Shown one piece after another: positions 7,216 through 16,094 of a stretch of 64,000 nt of DNA. The DNA is from Bacteriovoracaceae bacterium (GTDB lineage Bacteria; Bdellovibrionota; Bacteriovoracia; Bacteriovoracales; Bacteriovoracaceae). The stretch covers positions 1-64,000 of the forward strand of contig JAFMBV010000009.1 in the NCBI GenBank assembly GCA_017858255.1, in the 5' to 3' direction. Every line of letters begins with the position of its first letter. The first letter of the stretch is position 1. The position numbers and the translations under genes are program-made. The notes beneath the pieces were generated by a model. The model saw nothing but the letters and a program-made list of their open reading frames with translations. It made no database searches and was not told the DNA's origin.

Positions 7216-8463
7216 ATGATCCCTGAAGAGTTTTCCTATAGCGAGAATGATCCAATCTTAGAGAAGTGGCTAGAGAGCCACTTTGGCAATGAAGTCTTTA
7301 CTCCAGATCAAAACCGTCTAAAAAAATATTTTTCCTCTTTTAAAGAAAAGTTTAATAAGGCCAAGGTTCCCATTATTACCATTGCTGGAACAAATGGAAA
7401 GGGAGAGGTCGCTCTTTTACTTGAGTCACTGTTGTTAGAGAATGGGCTTCAACCCTTACTTTGGACATCTCCCCATGTAATGACTGTTAGAGAGAGGTTT
7501 TCATTTTCTGGAAAACTGGTCGAAAACTCGAGATTACTCAAATTATTTGAATCTCTTGGTGAATCTGAGCTTAGTTATTATGAATTCTTATTCTATTGTT
7601 TTTGCCACCTTTCACTCGAAGAGGTGAAAAAACTCTCTAAACCTATCTTAATTCTCGAGGTAGGCCTTGGAGGTCGTCTGGATGCCACCAACTTTTTTGA
7701 TGCTGATTTAGCTGTCCTCACTTCCATTGGGCGGGATCATATGGAATTACTCGGTCCAACTTTGTCCGATGTACTAAGGGAGAAGCTTGGAATCACTAGG
7801 GCCAACAAACCGCTAATTTGTGCTGTCCAGCAAAATTACCTCAAGAAACTCACTAAGAATTTTTGTACAGAGAATTCTGTTAATCTTCAGCAAATAGAAA
7901 ATGAGGATTCATTAAGCTTCAAAGAAATAAATAGAATGACGGCCCTTACGGCCTTTAAGACTTTTATAAAAAGCATGGATATTTCTGCATATAGTCTAAG
8001 TATTCCAAATAAGTTGTGGGCCCGTCCCTTTGAGGTGACATATAAATCCTGTCAGTTTATCTTAATAGGGTCTCATAATTTAGATGGTTTACGGCACTTG
8101 GCCAAGTGGGTCAACAACACAGATCAATTTGTTGATGAAGCTTGTTTTAAGTTCGATGAATTGTGGATTGGCCTAAGTCGAAAGCCTGGAAAGGATTTGG
8201 ATCAATGCTTATCCTTGATCCACAAAAGTCCTTGCTTGGGAGAGCTAATCTCTTTTGCAGGATTTGATCATCCGAGAGCAACTCCTTTAAAAGCGATTAA
8301 AGAGAGCTGGAGTAAACTAGATCAAGGAAGAAAGGTTCGCTTTGAAGAAAGTTGGAGAACTTATTTACAAAATTTATCTTCTGAACAAAGAGTTCTTGTG
8401 TGCGGAAGCAACTATTTTATCGGTGAAATTCTCAAGAGTTCTGATCTTAAGCTGTATCTTTAA
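7216..8463 (+). CDS. folC: Folylpolyglutamate/dihydrofolate synthase
   Basis: FolC, of the Mur ligase superfamily, adds glutamate to dihydropteroate and folates, with ATP. The 415-residue product shows the P-loop region TIAGTNGKGEVALLLE, TSPHVMTVRERF (folate site), LEVGLGGRLDATN and SIGRDHMELLG. The usual GTNGKGS P-loop serine is a glutamate here (GKGE), an odd change close to the ATP phosphates. The C-terminal domain is divergent. It is in an operon with accD, and lptD starts inside its 3' end. Confidence 0.9.
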   Translation: MIPEEFSYSENDPILEKWLESHFGNEVFTPDQNRLKKYFSSFKEKFNKAKVPIITIAGTNGKGEVALLLESLLLENGLQPLLWTSPHVMTVRERFSFSGKLVENSRLLKLFESLGESELSYYEFLFYCFCHLSLEEVKKLSKPILILEVGLGGRLDATNFFDADLAVLTSIGRDHMELLGPTLSDVLREKLGITRANKPLICAVQQNYLKKLTKNFCTENSVNLQQIENEDSLSFKEINRMTALTAFKTFIKSMDISAYSLSIPNKLWARPFEVTYKSCQFILIGSHNLDGLRHLAKWVNNTDQFVDEACFKFDELWIGLSRKPGKDLDQCLSLIHKSPCLGELISFAGFDHPRATPLKAIKESWSKLDQGRKVRFEESWRTYLQNLSSEQRVLVCGSNYFIGEILKSSDLKLYL

Positions 8464-10822
8464 TCTTTTCTTATCTAGTTCCTACGCAAGACAAACATTT
8501 GAATTTACTGCTGGCGAAAATGTACAGGTTCTCTCTGATAAGGCCTATCGTAAAACTGTCGAAAATCGTTTCGAAGCTGTAGGTAATGTCATTATTACCC
8601 AAGGTACTAATTCTATCTATGGTGAGAAAGCGACATTATCTTTTCAAAGTGGTGATACGGAAGTCGTTGGTAATGTCCGTTACGTAGGCGACCAAATGAC
8701 GATGTATGGCTCTCGTCTTCTCTATAATTTTAACAGTCAAAAACTAGATGTTTATAATGCCAGGATTCTCTCTGATAATTATGTTGTTTTAGGTAAGCAG
8801 CTCTCTCGTCTAGGCCCTAACGAAATTTATGGCGTTGATGCAGAATACACTACCTGTAGAGACTGTCCTGAATCTTGGAGTATATTTGGCAAAGAGGTTA
8901 GGATCACCATTGGTGAATACGTTCGTATAAAGCATGCCTATATTAAAGTTAAAGGCGTGGTTGTTATGTATGTTCCTTACATAATCCTACCTATCAAGAA
9001 AAAGAGAGAGTCAGGACTTTTATTTCCAAGTTTTGGACTAAATTTAGAAGAAGGTGCGCGTTTTCAGCAACCCTTATATTGGGCCATAAGTGATCAGGCA
9101 GACTTAACCTTTACTCCTAGTTACTTTGGAAATAGAGGGTACGGAAGTCAGGTAGAATTTAGGCATACTCCACGAGACGGCATTCGATATCAAGTTGATG
9201 GTCTTTTCACTAATGATGGCATTTATTTACCGGGAAAGGAAAATAGAGAAACTAGTGGAGTAAAAGAATTTAGATATTTAGGTCAATGGGAACACCACAT
9301 TTTTAGCGGCCTAGATTATAATCACCATTTAACTTATACCAACAATAGAGACTTCGACTTTATTCGTGACTATCAATTTTATGCAAATGATAAAATATTT
9401 GGACCAGATACAGGGCTAGAGACTTTTTTTGAAGTAAGGAAAGATCTCTTTTATATGGGAATTGAAGGGGGACTAAGGGAGAATCAGCTCTTTAGTGAAG
9501 CACGTGACTTTGATGATCGTTATGTCCAGGTTCTTCCGAAAGTCAGTTTGGGATTAAACCCTATCCAGTTAATTCAGACATCGATCCCTGGTTTTAATAA
9601 AATCACAATCGGTGGTGATTTTGACTATACGGTCTTTAAACAAAATAAAGTTCAAGAAGATCAATTCATTCGTAATGCTCATAGGATAAATGCGGTTCCT
9701 TTTGTTCAGTGGAATTTTGGTCAGTTAGGACCAGTATCTGCCATGACAACTGCAAGACTCGATTATCAATATTATGATTTTCCTTACCTTGATAATAAAA
9801 ATTGGTTTAGAAAAAGTGGATTGATTTATGAAACGGAATTCTCTCTAGTTTTAGACAAAATTTTTGGTCTTGCTTATGAGGAAGATATTCCAAGTGAGTA
9901 CATTAAAACTGAGGATGAAACAAAGAAAAGAAAAGAGAAAAAAACGATTAAAAAAGGTGAGATTATAGGCCAATTACCCACTCTTGGTGGTGTTAATAAA
10001 GAATCTTTTAGGGTCAATCATAATAGTTATCGTCACCGACAAAACTTTAAATTGAAGCACTATTTCTTGTCAGATCAAGACTCAGCTGGAAACCAAAACT
10101 TCTTTAATCAAATTCAGGATGATAATGGTCAATTTGACCCAACTGATACTATTCGTTCGAGAGAATTTTTGGCGAATAATGAAACCTCCAAAACTACTTT
10201 ACCTTTGAACAATACTTTGGAGATACAATGGAATAACTCATTAATAAAAAAGGTTACTAGAAACTCTGACCTTTTGTCCGATCAAAGAACTCTTAGAGAT
10301 AACTTTAGTTACGGCCTTGTGGGATACTTCAATGTTAGTCAGGGTTATGATTTCTATAGAAAAACAGACTCTTTAGGAAGAGAGCTGGAGTTAGAGGACA
10401 AGCTAACTAGAACTCTAATTGACACCGGAATGACCCTTCATCGAACCAATCTAAACTTTCAGGAGTATTACTTTTACAAAACACAGGAGCATATTTTTAG
10501 GGCCTCTATTACCCAAAGTTTTGATAGGGGACAATTTGGAGCTGCTCTACGTTATAACTCTTTCCGTGTCCCTGTTGATAAGTTTTTCTCTACTCAAGGT
10601 AATATACGTTTAACTGATCTTTTTACAATTCAAGGTGGTTGGGAGTATGACTTAGAAGGAAAGAGAACAAATCAAAGTCGTTATGGAGTTCTTTATACTC
10701 CTTATAATAACTGTTGGCGGCTCCAGCTTGATTTCTTAAAAACGATAGCTGAAAAAAGATTTAGTTTTAATTTTTTGATTAACTTTAACGACAATAGTTT
10801 TACTGGTCTTAAGCAACAATGA
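8423..10822 (+). CDS. lptD: LPS-assembly outer membrane protein LptD
   Basis: LptD is the outer-membrane barrel that inserts lipopolysaccharide into the outer leaflet. Starting at the GTG at 8423, the 799-residue protein begins with a signal peptide (hydrophobic core ending at SSSYA), followed by an OstA/LptA-like jellyroll (VENRFEAVGNVIITQGT ... SIYGEKATL) and the barrel. A CRDC motif precedes the barrel and could take part in disulphides, as in E. coli LptD. The frame extends back to 8342 inside folC, but that places extra polar residues before the signal peptide. The stop overlaps the next ATG (ATGA). It shows that the organism makes LPS. Confidence 0.88.
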   Translation: MKFSRVLILSCIFNLFLSSSYARQTFEFTAGENVQVLSDKAYRKTVENRFEAVGNVIITQGTNSIYGEKATLSFQSGDTEVVGNVRYVGDQMTMYGSRLLYNFNSQKLDVYNARILSDNYVVLGKQLSRLGPNEIYGVDAEYTTCRDCPESWSIFGKEVRITIGEYVRIKHAYIKVKGVVVMYVPYIILPIKKKRESGLLFPSFGLNLEEGARFQQPLYWAISDQADLTFTPSYFGNRGYGSQVEFRHTPRDGIRYQVDGLFTNDGIYLPGKENRETSGVKEFRYLGQWEHHIFSGLDYNHHLTYTNNRDFDFIRDYQFYANDKIFGPDTGLETFFEVRKDLFYMGIEGGLRENQLFSEARDFDDRYVQVLPKVSLGLNPIQLIQTSIPGFNKITIGGDFDYTVFKQNKVQEDQFIRNAHRINAVPFVQWNFGQLGPVSAMTTARLDYQYYDFPYLDNKNWFRKSGLIYETEFSLVLDKIFGLAYEEDIPSEYIKTEDETKKRKEKKTIKKGEIIGQLPTLGGVNKESFRVNHNSYRHRQNFKLKHYFLSDQDSAGNQNFFNQIQDDNGQFDPTDTIRSREFLANNETSKTTLPLNNTLEIQWNNSLIKKVTRNSDLLSDQRTLRDNFSYGLVGYFNVSQGYDFYRKTDSLGRELELEDKLTRTLIDTGMTLHRTNLNFQEYYFYKTQEHIFRASITQSFDRGQFGAALRYNSFRVPVDKFFSTQGNIRLTDLFTIQGGWEYDLEGKRTNQSRYGVLYTPYNNCWRLQLDFLKTIAEKRFSFNFLINFNDNSFTGLKQQ

Positions 10823-11415
10823 TGAATAAAGTTTTGTTGATTGATTTCGATGATAGCTTTACCTATAATTTAGTAGGTCTTCTAGAATCACTTAATATCA
10901 AAGTTATTGTAAAACATTGGACTCAAGTCAGTCATAAGTTGATCGATGAATATGACAACTTCATTCTTGGACCTGGGCCTGGTCACCCAAATGATTACGC
11001 ACTACTTAATCCTTTAATGCCCCTTCTTGTTGAGAAAAAGGTCATCGGCATTTGTCTGGGTCATCAAATACTAGGTATTTTTCTTGGTTTAAAATTAAGG
11101 AGACTGGAAAGTCCGCTACACGGTAAATCACTTCCTCTATCTGAACTCGGGAAAGAGATCGTGGGAAATAAAATTTATGCACAATTTTATAATAGTTGGT
11201 CGTTAACGTCGGATATTGGTTCTCGTGTATCTGGTGACGCTATATATTCATATATGGATATGATTTATTATTTTCAACACTTTAATTGGCAGGGAGTTCA
11301 GTTTCATCCTGAGTCAGTGGGTACAACTTGCCCAAGACCTATAATGGAATGGCTCATCAAAAATATGTATAATGTTAATTATGAAAAGCTCCCATCGCAT
11401 CTCTGGGATTTATGA
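10819..11415 (+). CDS. Glutamine amidotransferase of anthranilate/aminodeoxychorismate synthase
   Basis: This class I glutamine amidotransferase of 198 residues supplies ammonia from glutamine to a chorismate-using partner (PabB or TrpE). The start LLIDFDDSFTYNL, the oxyanion segment LGPGPGHP, the nucleophile motif GICLGHQILG and the His/Glu pair in VQFHPESVGT are all intact. No synthase component I gene is in the window, so PabA and TrpG cannot be separated. Its neighbour folC suggests folate synthesis, while the TrpF-like gene downstream suggests tryptophan. It is coupled to lptD by an ATGA overlap. Confidence 0.88.
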   Translation: MMNKVLLIDFDDSFTYNLVGLLESLNIKVIVKHWTQVSHKLIDEYDNFILGPGPGHPNDYALLNPLMPLLVEKKVIGICLGHQILGIFLGLKLRRLESPLHGKSLPLSELGKEIVGNKIYAQFYNSWSLTSDIGSRVSGDAIYSYMDMIYYFQHFNWQGVQFHPESVGTTCPRPIMEWLIKNMYNVNYEKLPSHLWDL

Positions 11416-12013
11416 TTACCGGACTATTCAACATCTGAATGAGCATAAAATCAATCATTTCTCCTTTGATTTAAGGCCCAGATCTCTCAATTTTATTCAA
11501 GAATATAGATTATTAGAGATATTAGAAAAAACTCAACTTGGAACTGTTTACCTTCATTTTCAAAACGAAAAGCCTTATGTCGTCGAAAGGTTATATAACA
11601 ATTGTTTAAAGGTTTTTAGTGGCAATATTCTTGTTGAATACTCAGGCCATATCGATAAAGAGCTTGTTATAGAGAGTAAGATTCCTTTTCTTGCTCATGT
11701 CGAAAATAAAGAGCTTGGAAAGGTTTATAGTAATGACTTGTGTCAGGGACATGTATTCTCGTACGAATTTTTAAAAGACCTTCAAATGAGAGGTGAGTTT
11801 CTGAATTGGGTCACTTCTTATTACCAGATATTTAATTCTAAAAGTTTTAATTTACTGCAAATTTTAAATTTGGATTGGGATAGCGATGTCTTTCCGACAT
11901 TATTTGAATACTTCGATTTTGATTTAATAAGCTTGCCCATTAATAATAAAATTGAGGTTTGTTATAGAAATGTAGATTTAAATAAGGTAAGCACACATCT
12001 AAAAACAATTTGA
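11381..12013 (+). CDS. TrpF-like barrel protein, probably divergent
   Basis: No confident family match. The N-terminus (HRISGIYDYRTIQHL, then INHFSFDLRPRSLNF) recalls phosphoribosylanthranilate isomerase TrpF, where KICGIT and a GFIF...SPR segment occupy these places. The length (210 residues) suits a beta/alpha barrel. The catalytic cysteine position (CGI in TrpF) is serine here (SGI), so the enzyme may be inactive or altered. It overlaps the amidotransferase gene by 35 bases, so co-expression is likely. ATG codons at 11372 and 11381 are both possible; the latter puts the conserved lysine next to the start. Confidence 0.5.
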   Translation: MKSSHRISGIYDYRTIQHLNEHKINHFSFDLRPRSLNFIQEYRLLEILEKTQLGTVYLHFQNEKPYVVERLYNNCLKVFSGNILVEYSGHIDKELVIESKIPFLAHVENKELGKVYSNDLCQGHVFSYEFLKDLQMRGEFLNWVTSYYQIFNSKSFNLLQILNLDWDSDVFPTLFEYFDFDLISLPINNKIEVCYRNVDLNKVSTHLKTI

Positions 12014-12038
12014 TACTGCTCATTTTTTAAGGACCCTA

Positions 12039-12818
12039 ATGAAAATTCTAATTTCCAATGATGATGGAGTTCATGCTCCAGGAATAAAAAGCTTATATAA
12101 GGGATTAGGGGAAGACCATGATGTATTTGTTGTGGCACCACTTGAGGAGAGGTCAACGACTGGTCATACTTTATCCTTAGATAACCCATTACGTATCGTA
12201 GCGATTGACGAAGAAAAAAATATCTATGGTTGCTCAGGATATCCAGCTGATTGTACTTTAATGGGTTTTGGAAAACTAATGGACTCAAGGCCAGATATTA
12301 TCGTTAGTGGGATTAATCGAGGGGCTAACTTAGGCCAGGACATTTACTACTCTGGTACGGTAGCAGCGGCTAGAGAAGGTGTGTTCCATGGCTTTGCAGC
12401 AATTTCTATATCCTCTGTTTGTGATTTCATTTCCATAAAAGATAAGACGATCCATTTTGATAGCGCAACGAAGTTTCTTCGAAAAGTCTTAAAAGATAAT
12501 GAAGTTTTAAAGCTTATTAGTCCTTTCCATCTGGTTAATATCAATGTCCCTGATGTTTCTTACGAAGAAATTAAGGGGGTTAAAATAACCGAGTTAGGAT
12601 ATAGAAAATACTCTGAAGAAATTTCAGAAAGAGAAGACTTCCGAGGACGTAGTTATTATTGGGTAGGCGGTATTTATCAAGGCTTTGATGGAAACGATAA
12701 AACCGACTGTTTTGCTGTGGAAAAAGGGTTTATTTCTATAACTATTCTCAATCTTTTAGGTGGTAAAGCCGAAAAGCTAGATGAGTGGCATAAGATAGCA
12801 GATAATTTTATCTTGTAA
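12039..12818 (+). CDS. surE: 5'/3'-nucleotidase SurE
   Basis: SurE is a metal-dependent phosphatase acting on nucleoside 5'- and 3'-monophosphates and exopolyphosphate, often linked to survival under stress. The 259 residues carry the diagnostic N-terminal ILISNDDGVHAPGI with the metal-binding Asp pair, the ERSTTGH segment, and SGINRGANLGQDIYYSGTVAAAREG. AAGGA lies before the ATG. A short hairpin follows the stop, before the M23 lipoprotein gene. Confidence 0.95.
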   Translation: MKILISNDDGVHAPGIKSLYKGLGEDHDVFVVAPLEERSTTGHTLSLDNPLRIVAIDEEKNIYGCSGYPADCTLMGFGKLMDSRPDIIVSGINRGANLGQDIYYSGTVAAAREGVFHGFAAISISSVCDFISIKDKTIHFDSATKFLRKVLKDNEVLKLISPFHLVNINVPDVSYEEIKGVKITELGYRKYSEEISEREDFRGRSYYWVGGIYQGFDGNDKTDCFAVEKGFISITILNLLGGKAEKLDEWHKIADNFIL

Positions 12819-12822
12819 ATTA

Positions 12823-12839
12823 GGCCACTTCTGGTGGCC
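12823..12839 (+). other. Hairpin between surE and the M23 gene
   Basis: GGCCAC (12823-12828) pairs with GTGGCC (12834-12839) around a five-base loop, ending three bases before the TTG start of the next gene. There is no immediate T tract, so it is a poor intrinsic terminator, but it covers the place where a Shine-Dalgarno should be. Confidence 0.5.
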
Positions 12840-12841
12840 AT

Positions 12842-13483
12842 TTGAAACTTTTTTTAATTACTTTCTTAACATCGATTCTTTTAGTGAGCTGTAGTTCCAT
12901 AGAAAGTGGGCATTACATTATGCTTAAAGACGGTGAATCTCTTAAAAGCTTGGCAAAAGAGTTTAAAGTTCCTGAGTGGAAACTAAAGGCCCATAATAAA
13001 GGTCGAAAAGTTGCTAGTGGTAAGTGGGTTTTTATCCCATTAAAACGTGGCATTCTTGCTGGAACAAAAAATGTTGAGAGTCATTATTACTTTCAACATG
13101 GTCGTCTTGCGTGGCCTGTACCATCATCAAAAAAGCTTACATCACGTTTTGGTAAACGATGGGGAAGAGCACATGAGGGGATCGATATATCCGCAAGAAA
13201 TGGAACTTCGATAATTTCAGTTGAAAGTGGAGTGGTCATATACTCTGGTAATGACCTTGGTGGTTACGGTAACTTAACCGTTATTTCTCATAAAGGTGGG
13301 CTTTTTAGTATCTATGCCCATGCACGGAAAAATTACACGAAAAAAGGTGATAAAGTATTCAGAGGACAAGTTATAGCAGAAGTCGGTGAAACTGGTAGAA
13401 CTACTGGGCCACACCTTCATTTTGAAGTACGTTATGACTCAAAGGCCTTAGATCCATTAAAGTTTTTGGCCTACGAAGAATGA
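12842..13483 (+). CDS. LysM/M23 (LytM) family lipoprotein
   Basis: A 213-residue envelope lipoprotein with a lipobox (LVSC, Cys near residue 17), a LysM-like segment (HYIMLKDGESLKSLAKEF, residues 24-41) that would bind peptidoglycan, and a LytM/M23 domain (residues 85-205). The zinc motifs HEGIDISA and GPHLHFEV are intact, so it could be an active endopeptidase rather than a degenerate NlpD/EnvC-type activator. The TTG at 12842 is chosen because it starts directly at the lipoprotein signal peptide. The 3' end overlaps the convergent exonuclease gene by 13 bases. Confidence 0.87.
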   Translation: MKLFLITFLTSILLVSCSSIESGHYIMLKDGESLKSLAKEFKVPEWKLKAHNKGRKVASGKWVFIPLKRGILAGTKNVESHYYFQHGRLAWPVPSSKKLTSRFGKRWGRAHEGIDISARNGTSIISVESGVVIYSGNDLGGYGNLTVISHKGGLFSIYAHARKNYTKKGDKVFRGQVIAEVGETGRTTGPHLHFEVRYDSKALDPLKFLAYEE

Positions 13484-14058
13484 TATCTCTTTATAGCTTC
13501 TAAATACATTTTTGCGGTGTTAACAGCATCCTCAAGGGCCGTGTGAGCAACATCCCCAAAGCCTAGTTCTTTCATAAGCTCAGATCCACTTTTACACTTT
13601 TCAGGTAAAAAGCCTAAGTCGATCATACTATAAGCAACAGAACTCATATCTAATTGTCGGTGCTCAAAATATTTACGCATCCAGTTCCAACCTAAATCAC
13701 GGTTGAGAAAAGGTAAGTCTATTGCGGCCATACTTTTACCAAAGAGTGTAATTTTTTGATTATCAAAGAGATCAACTATTTCTGTTGATTCTAGATAGGC
13801 CGCTAAAGCTACTTGGAATTCTTTTATGGTAAGCCCTTCAGAGTGGGCCTTCTTTATAAGACCTTCATTATTCTCTATTACCCAAGGGTCAAGTGTAGGC
13901 TTTAATTCATCAAAGCTGGGGCACTTAATAAATGAATGAAACGTATGTTCATTATGAATTACTTTCTCTGAAATACAAAAAGGCACACAGGCAAATTCAA
14001 TGATAAGGTCATTTTCTCTAAGGCCAGTTGCTTCCAAGTCAAAAGATAAGTATTTCAT
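13471..14058 (-). CDS. DnaQ-like DEDDh 3'-5' exonuclease
   Basis: A 195-residue exonuclease domain alone. The DEDDh residues are visible: FDLEATG (residues 6-12; Asp and Glu), the Asp in AIDLPFLNRD, and HTALEDA near the C-terminus. Relatives include RNase T, oligoribonuclease and the DNA polymerase III epsilon subunit; I cannot separate DNA from RNA substrates. The next gene on the same strand ends eleven bases upstream, so it is probably the last gene of a four-gene minus-strand operon (15940 to 13471). Confidence 0.85.
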   Translation of the reverse strand: MKYLSFDLEATGLRENDLIIEFACVPFCISEKVIHNEHTFHSFIKCPSFDELKPTLDPWVIENNEGLIKKAHSEGLTIKEFQVALAAYLESTEIVDLFDNQKITLFGKSMAAIDLPFLNRDLGWNWMRKYFEHRQLDMSSVAYSMIDLGFLPEKCKSGSELMKELGFGDVAHTALEDAVNTAKMYLEAIKRYHSS

Positions 14059-14068
14059 TTAATTTCCT

Positions 14069-14329
14069 TTATAAATAGTCTACTTCTATGAATATATCAT
14101 CGTTTTCTATCTCTGAAACCATGACTTGGCATGAGAGAACCTTTTTTTTATTTAAATGGACAAGGCATTTTTGACAAACACCTTCTCCTAAACAGGAAGA
14201 AGCAATAGGTAGAGAGTTGTTTCTTAGGTAATCCATAAGACAAATGCCGGTGTTCTTAACTTTGGGGATGGTTTGATTTAAAAGTTCCTTTCCAGAGGCC
14301 TTACCTTTTACTGTTATTTTTCTAAACAT
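14069..14329 (-). CDS. 2Fe-2S ferredoxin
   Basis: A small (86 residues) plant-type ferredoxin domain. The cluster ligands are in SSCLGEGVCQKCL (spacing C-x5-C-x2-C) with the fourth in VLSCQV. This spacing is seen in some bacterial 2Fe-2S domains such as NqrF. The redox partner is unknown. The gene overlaps the preceding lipoprotein gene by 16 bases. Confidence 0.85.
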   Translation of the reverse strand: MFRKITVKGKASGKELLNQTIPKVKNTGICLMDYLRNNSLPIASSCLGEGVCQKCLVHLNKKKVLSCQVMVSEIENDDIFIEVDYL

Positions 14330-15537
14330 GTCTGAAATACATCCACCCTTTGGTCACCAATAAAGCTAGTTCTATTGTTACTGTCTTGCCAGAGACCAAA
14401 GACTGCGCCCAGCTTTTCAGCATGATAAACAGGAAAATCTAAAGATAAGAAGTAACGTAATTGCTCTTCACTTCCTTTATTTGATTCGTATAACAATCTA
14501 CTTGGATTTGTCAGAAATTGATGTCTTGGGAAATTGAAATAGTTTAGAACTTCAGTCTTGTTGTTTACCTCTTGAATTTTATAATTATAAAGATGGTAGA
14601 GAAGTTGTCCTGGATCACGAGAGTTTAAGGCCATTAAGGAGAGTCTTTTTTCTTTGTCCTGAAAAACACAATAAGGGCTTAAAGCGGGGGAAGGCATTCC
14701 CGCGAATGTTTGTGTGTCATACAACTTATTAACGCTTTCTACTTTCTTGGTAATGATGAAAATATAATCCCCGTCTTTATCGAAAAGACCGAAGTAGTTC
14801 TCGTATTCTCTTTTATTATTAATTAAAAAGATTCCTTTCTTGTAAAGATTAGCATCAAAACTACAAGTGAAATTCTTATCCAGAGTAAATGTTTGAAAGC
14901 TAATATCTTCTTTAACCTTAGCTCTTGGTAACCTAATGTTTGAACGTAAGTAGGTTTCACCTTTTTGAAGCGGTTTATCTAATTTAAAGAATTTATCTAC
15001 AATTTCCTGGTTTTTTAAAAATGTTTGTTTGTGTTCTTCTAAGTATTGATTCAATTGATTCTGTATAAGAATCTTCTTTGGTAAATATTTATTAGCAATA
15101 TGAATATAGTGGCTTAGGTTTTTTGGAATGAGTTTATCCTCTTTAAGCTTTAATAAAGCTCTATAAAGAGGGAACTTGTAATTTGCACCAAAGTCATAAT
15201 TAAAAACTTTATCACCACTCCTAATATGAAGTTGAGTTCTTGAACCCCAATCGGTTGAGTCTGGTCTCGCTTGAAATTGATAAAAGGTTAAGAGTAGAGC
15301 TTTTTCAATAAAAGTAAAATTGTTGTACTTTTTAAAAAGGCGATTGAAATCATTGATTGTGAAAAGGCTGGAGTGAATGATGTTATCTTTATCGCTTCTT
15401 TTGCAGATTGATGGTTTAGAGGCCGGTAGTTCAAATCTCAGTTTAGGTTTAGTGGTCGTTTCCAAATAGGCCACATACCGGGAACAACTGGTTAGTAAGA
15501 TGGTGATGAAAATGAGTTGAAGGATAAATTTAATCAA
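14314..15537 (-). CDS. Lipoprotein of unknown function
   Basis: I do not recognise this 407-residue protein. It begins with a lipoprotein signal (ILLTSCS, Cys near residue 18). The rest is mostly charged and aromatic with no repeats or catalytic motif that I can name. Cysteines at about 45, 229, 297 and near the C-terminus could form periplasmic disulphides. It overlaps genes on both sides by a few bases, so it belongs to an operon with a small cytoplasmic protein, a ferredoxin and an exonuclease. Confidence 0.7.
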   Translation of the reverse strand: MIKFILQLIFITILLTSCSRYVAYLETTTKPKLRFELPASKPSICKRSDKDNIIHSSLFTINDFNRLFKKYNNFTFIEKALLLTFYQFQARPDSTDWGSRTQLHIRSGDKVFNYDFGANYKFPLYRALLKLKEDKLIPKNLSHYIHIANKYLPKKILIQNQLNQYLEEHKQTFLKNQEIVDKFFKLDKPLQKGETYLRSNIRLPRAKVKEDISFQTFTLDKNFTCSFDANLYKKGIFLINNKREYENYFGLFDKDGDYIFIITKKVESVNKLYDTQTFAGMPSPALSPYCVFQDKEKRLSLMALNSRDPGQLLYHLYNYKIQEVNNKTEVLNYFNFPRHQFLTNPSRLLYESNKGSEEQLRYFLSLDFPVYHAEKLGAVFGLWQDSNNRTSFIGDQRVDVFQTCLEK

Positions 15538-15940
15538 TGTAATAGATACCTTTTACATCTTCACCATCTTCATCTAACGGAAGATCAATTGATTTTGAAT
15601 TATCGGTATTAGCTAGTACTTCATCTTTCATAGTAGCTGTTTGTATAACATTACTAAACTCTTTAGGAAATTCACTTGGACTTAATAAACTTGATTCTTT
15701 TGTTAAGGGTCGCAAGGTTAAAATTACCCACATGCCTGATTGATCTTGGGCCGAAATAGACTGAGTTATTATGTCGACTATATCAAATCCCATTTTGGAG
15801 AGTTCATTGATCATGTTATCAAAGTTTTTTTCTCTGTAACCCGTTTTACGGGCCGGTGGAGCAGGTATAAAGTACGTAAAGGTCTGTAAATTGTTGGAAC
15901 CGACACCTAATATCTTTTTTAATTTATTTAAGACAGTCAT
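15530..15940 (-). CDS. Small cytoplasmic protein of unknown function
   Basis: This 136-residue protein has no recognised family. It starts with a basic helix (LNKLKKILG), has an aromatic/proline stretch (FTYFIPAPPARKTGY), then a compact alpha/beta-like segment (MINELSKMGFDIVDIITQSI ... MWVILTLRPL) that recalls DUF4177-type domains, and a long acidic tail rich in Asp. It is probably the first gene of the four-gene minus-strand unit and overlaps the lipoprotein gene by eight bases. Confidence 0.65.
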   Translation of the reverse strand: MTVLNKLKKILGVGSNNLQTFTYFIPAPPARKTGYREKNFDNMINELSKMGFDIVDIITQSISAQDQSGMWVILTLRPLTKESSLLSPSEFPKEFSNVIQTATMKDEVLANTDNSKSIDLPLDEDGEDVKGIYYID

Positions 15941-16060
15941 TTAAGCCTCTAATTATTCATTTGCTGTTAAATACCATTTTAACCTCGCTGGCCTCCAATT
16001 TTGAGTAAGGTAATTATCAGGCAAAGATTTCCTGGAAAAACTTTCCTCTTTTATTTATGC

Positions 16061-16088
16061 TTTGTGCCATGGAAAAATTGAGTATAAT
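16061..16088 (+). promoter_or_regulatory. Promoter for a short transcript
   Basis: A perfect TATAAT lies at 16083-16088, with a weaker -35 candidate TTTGTG at 16061-16066 (spacer 16). Expected transcription start is near 16095, about 70 bases before a strong terminator. Confidence 0.5.
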
Positions 16089-16094
16089 AAACAT

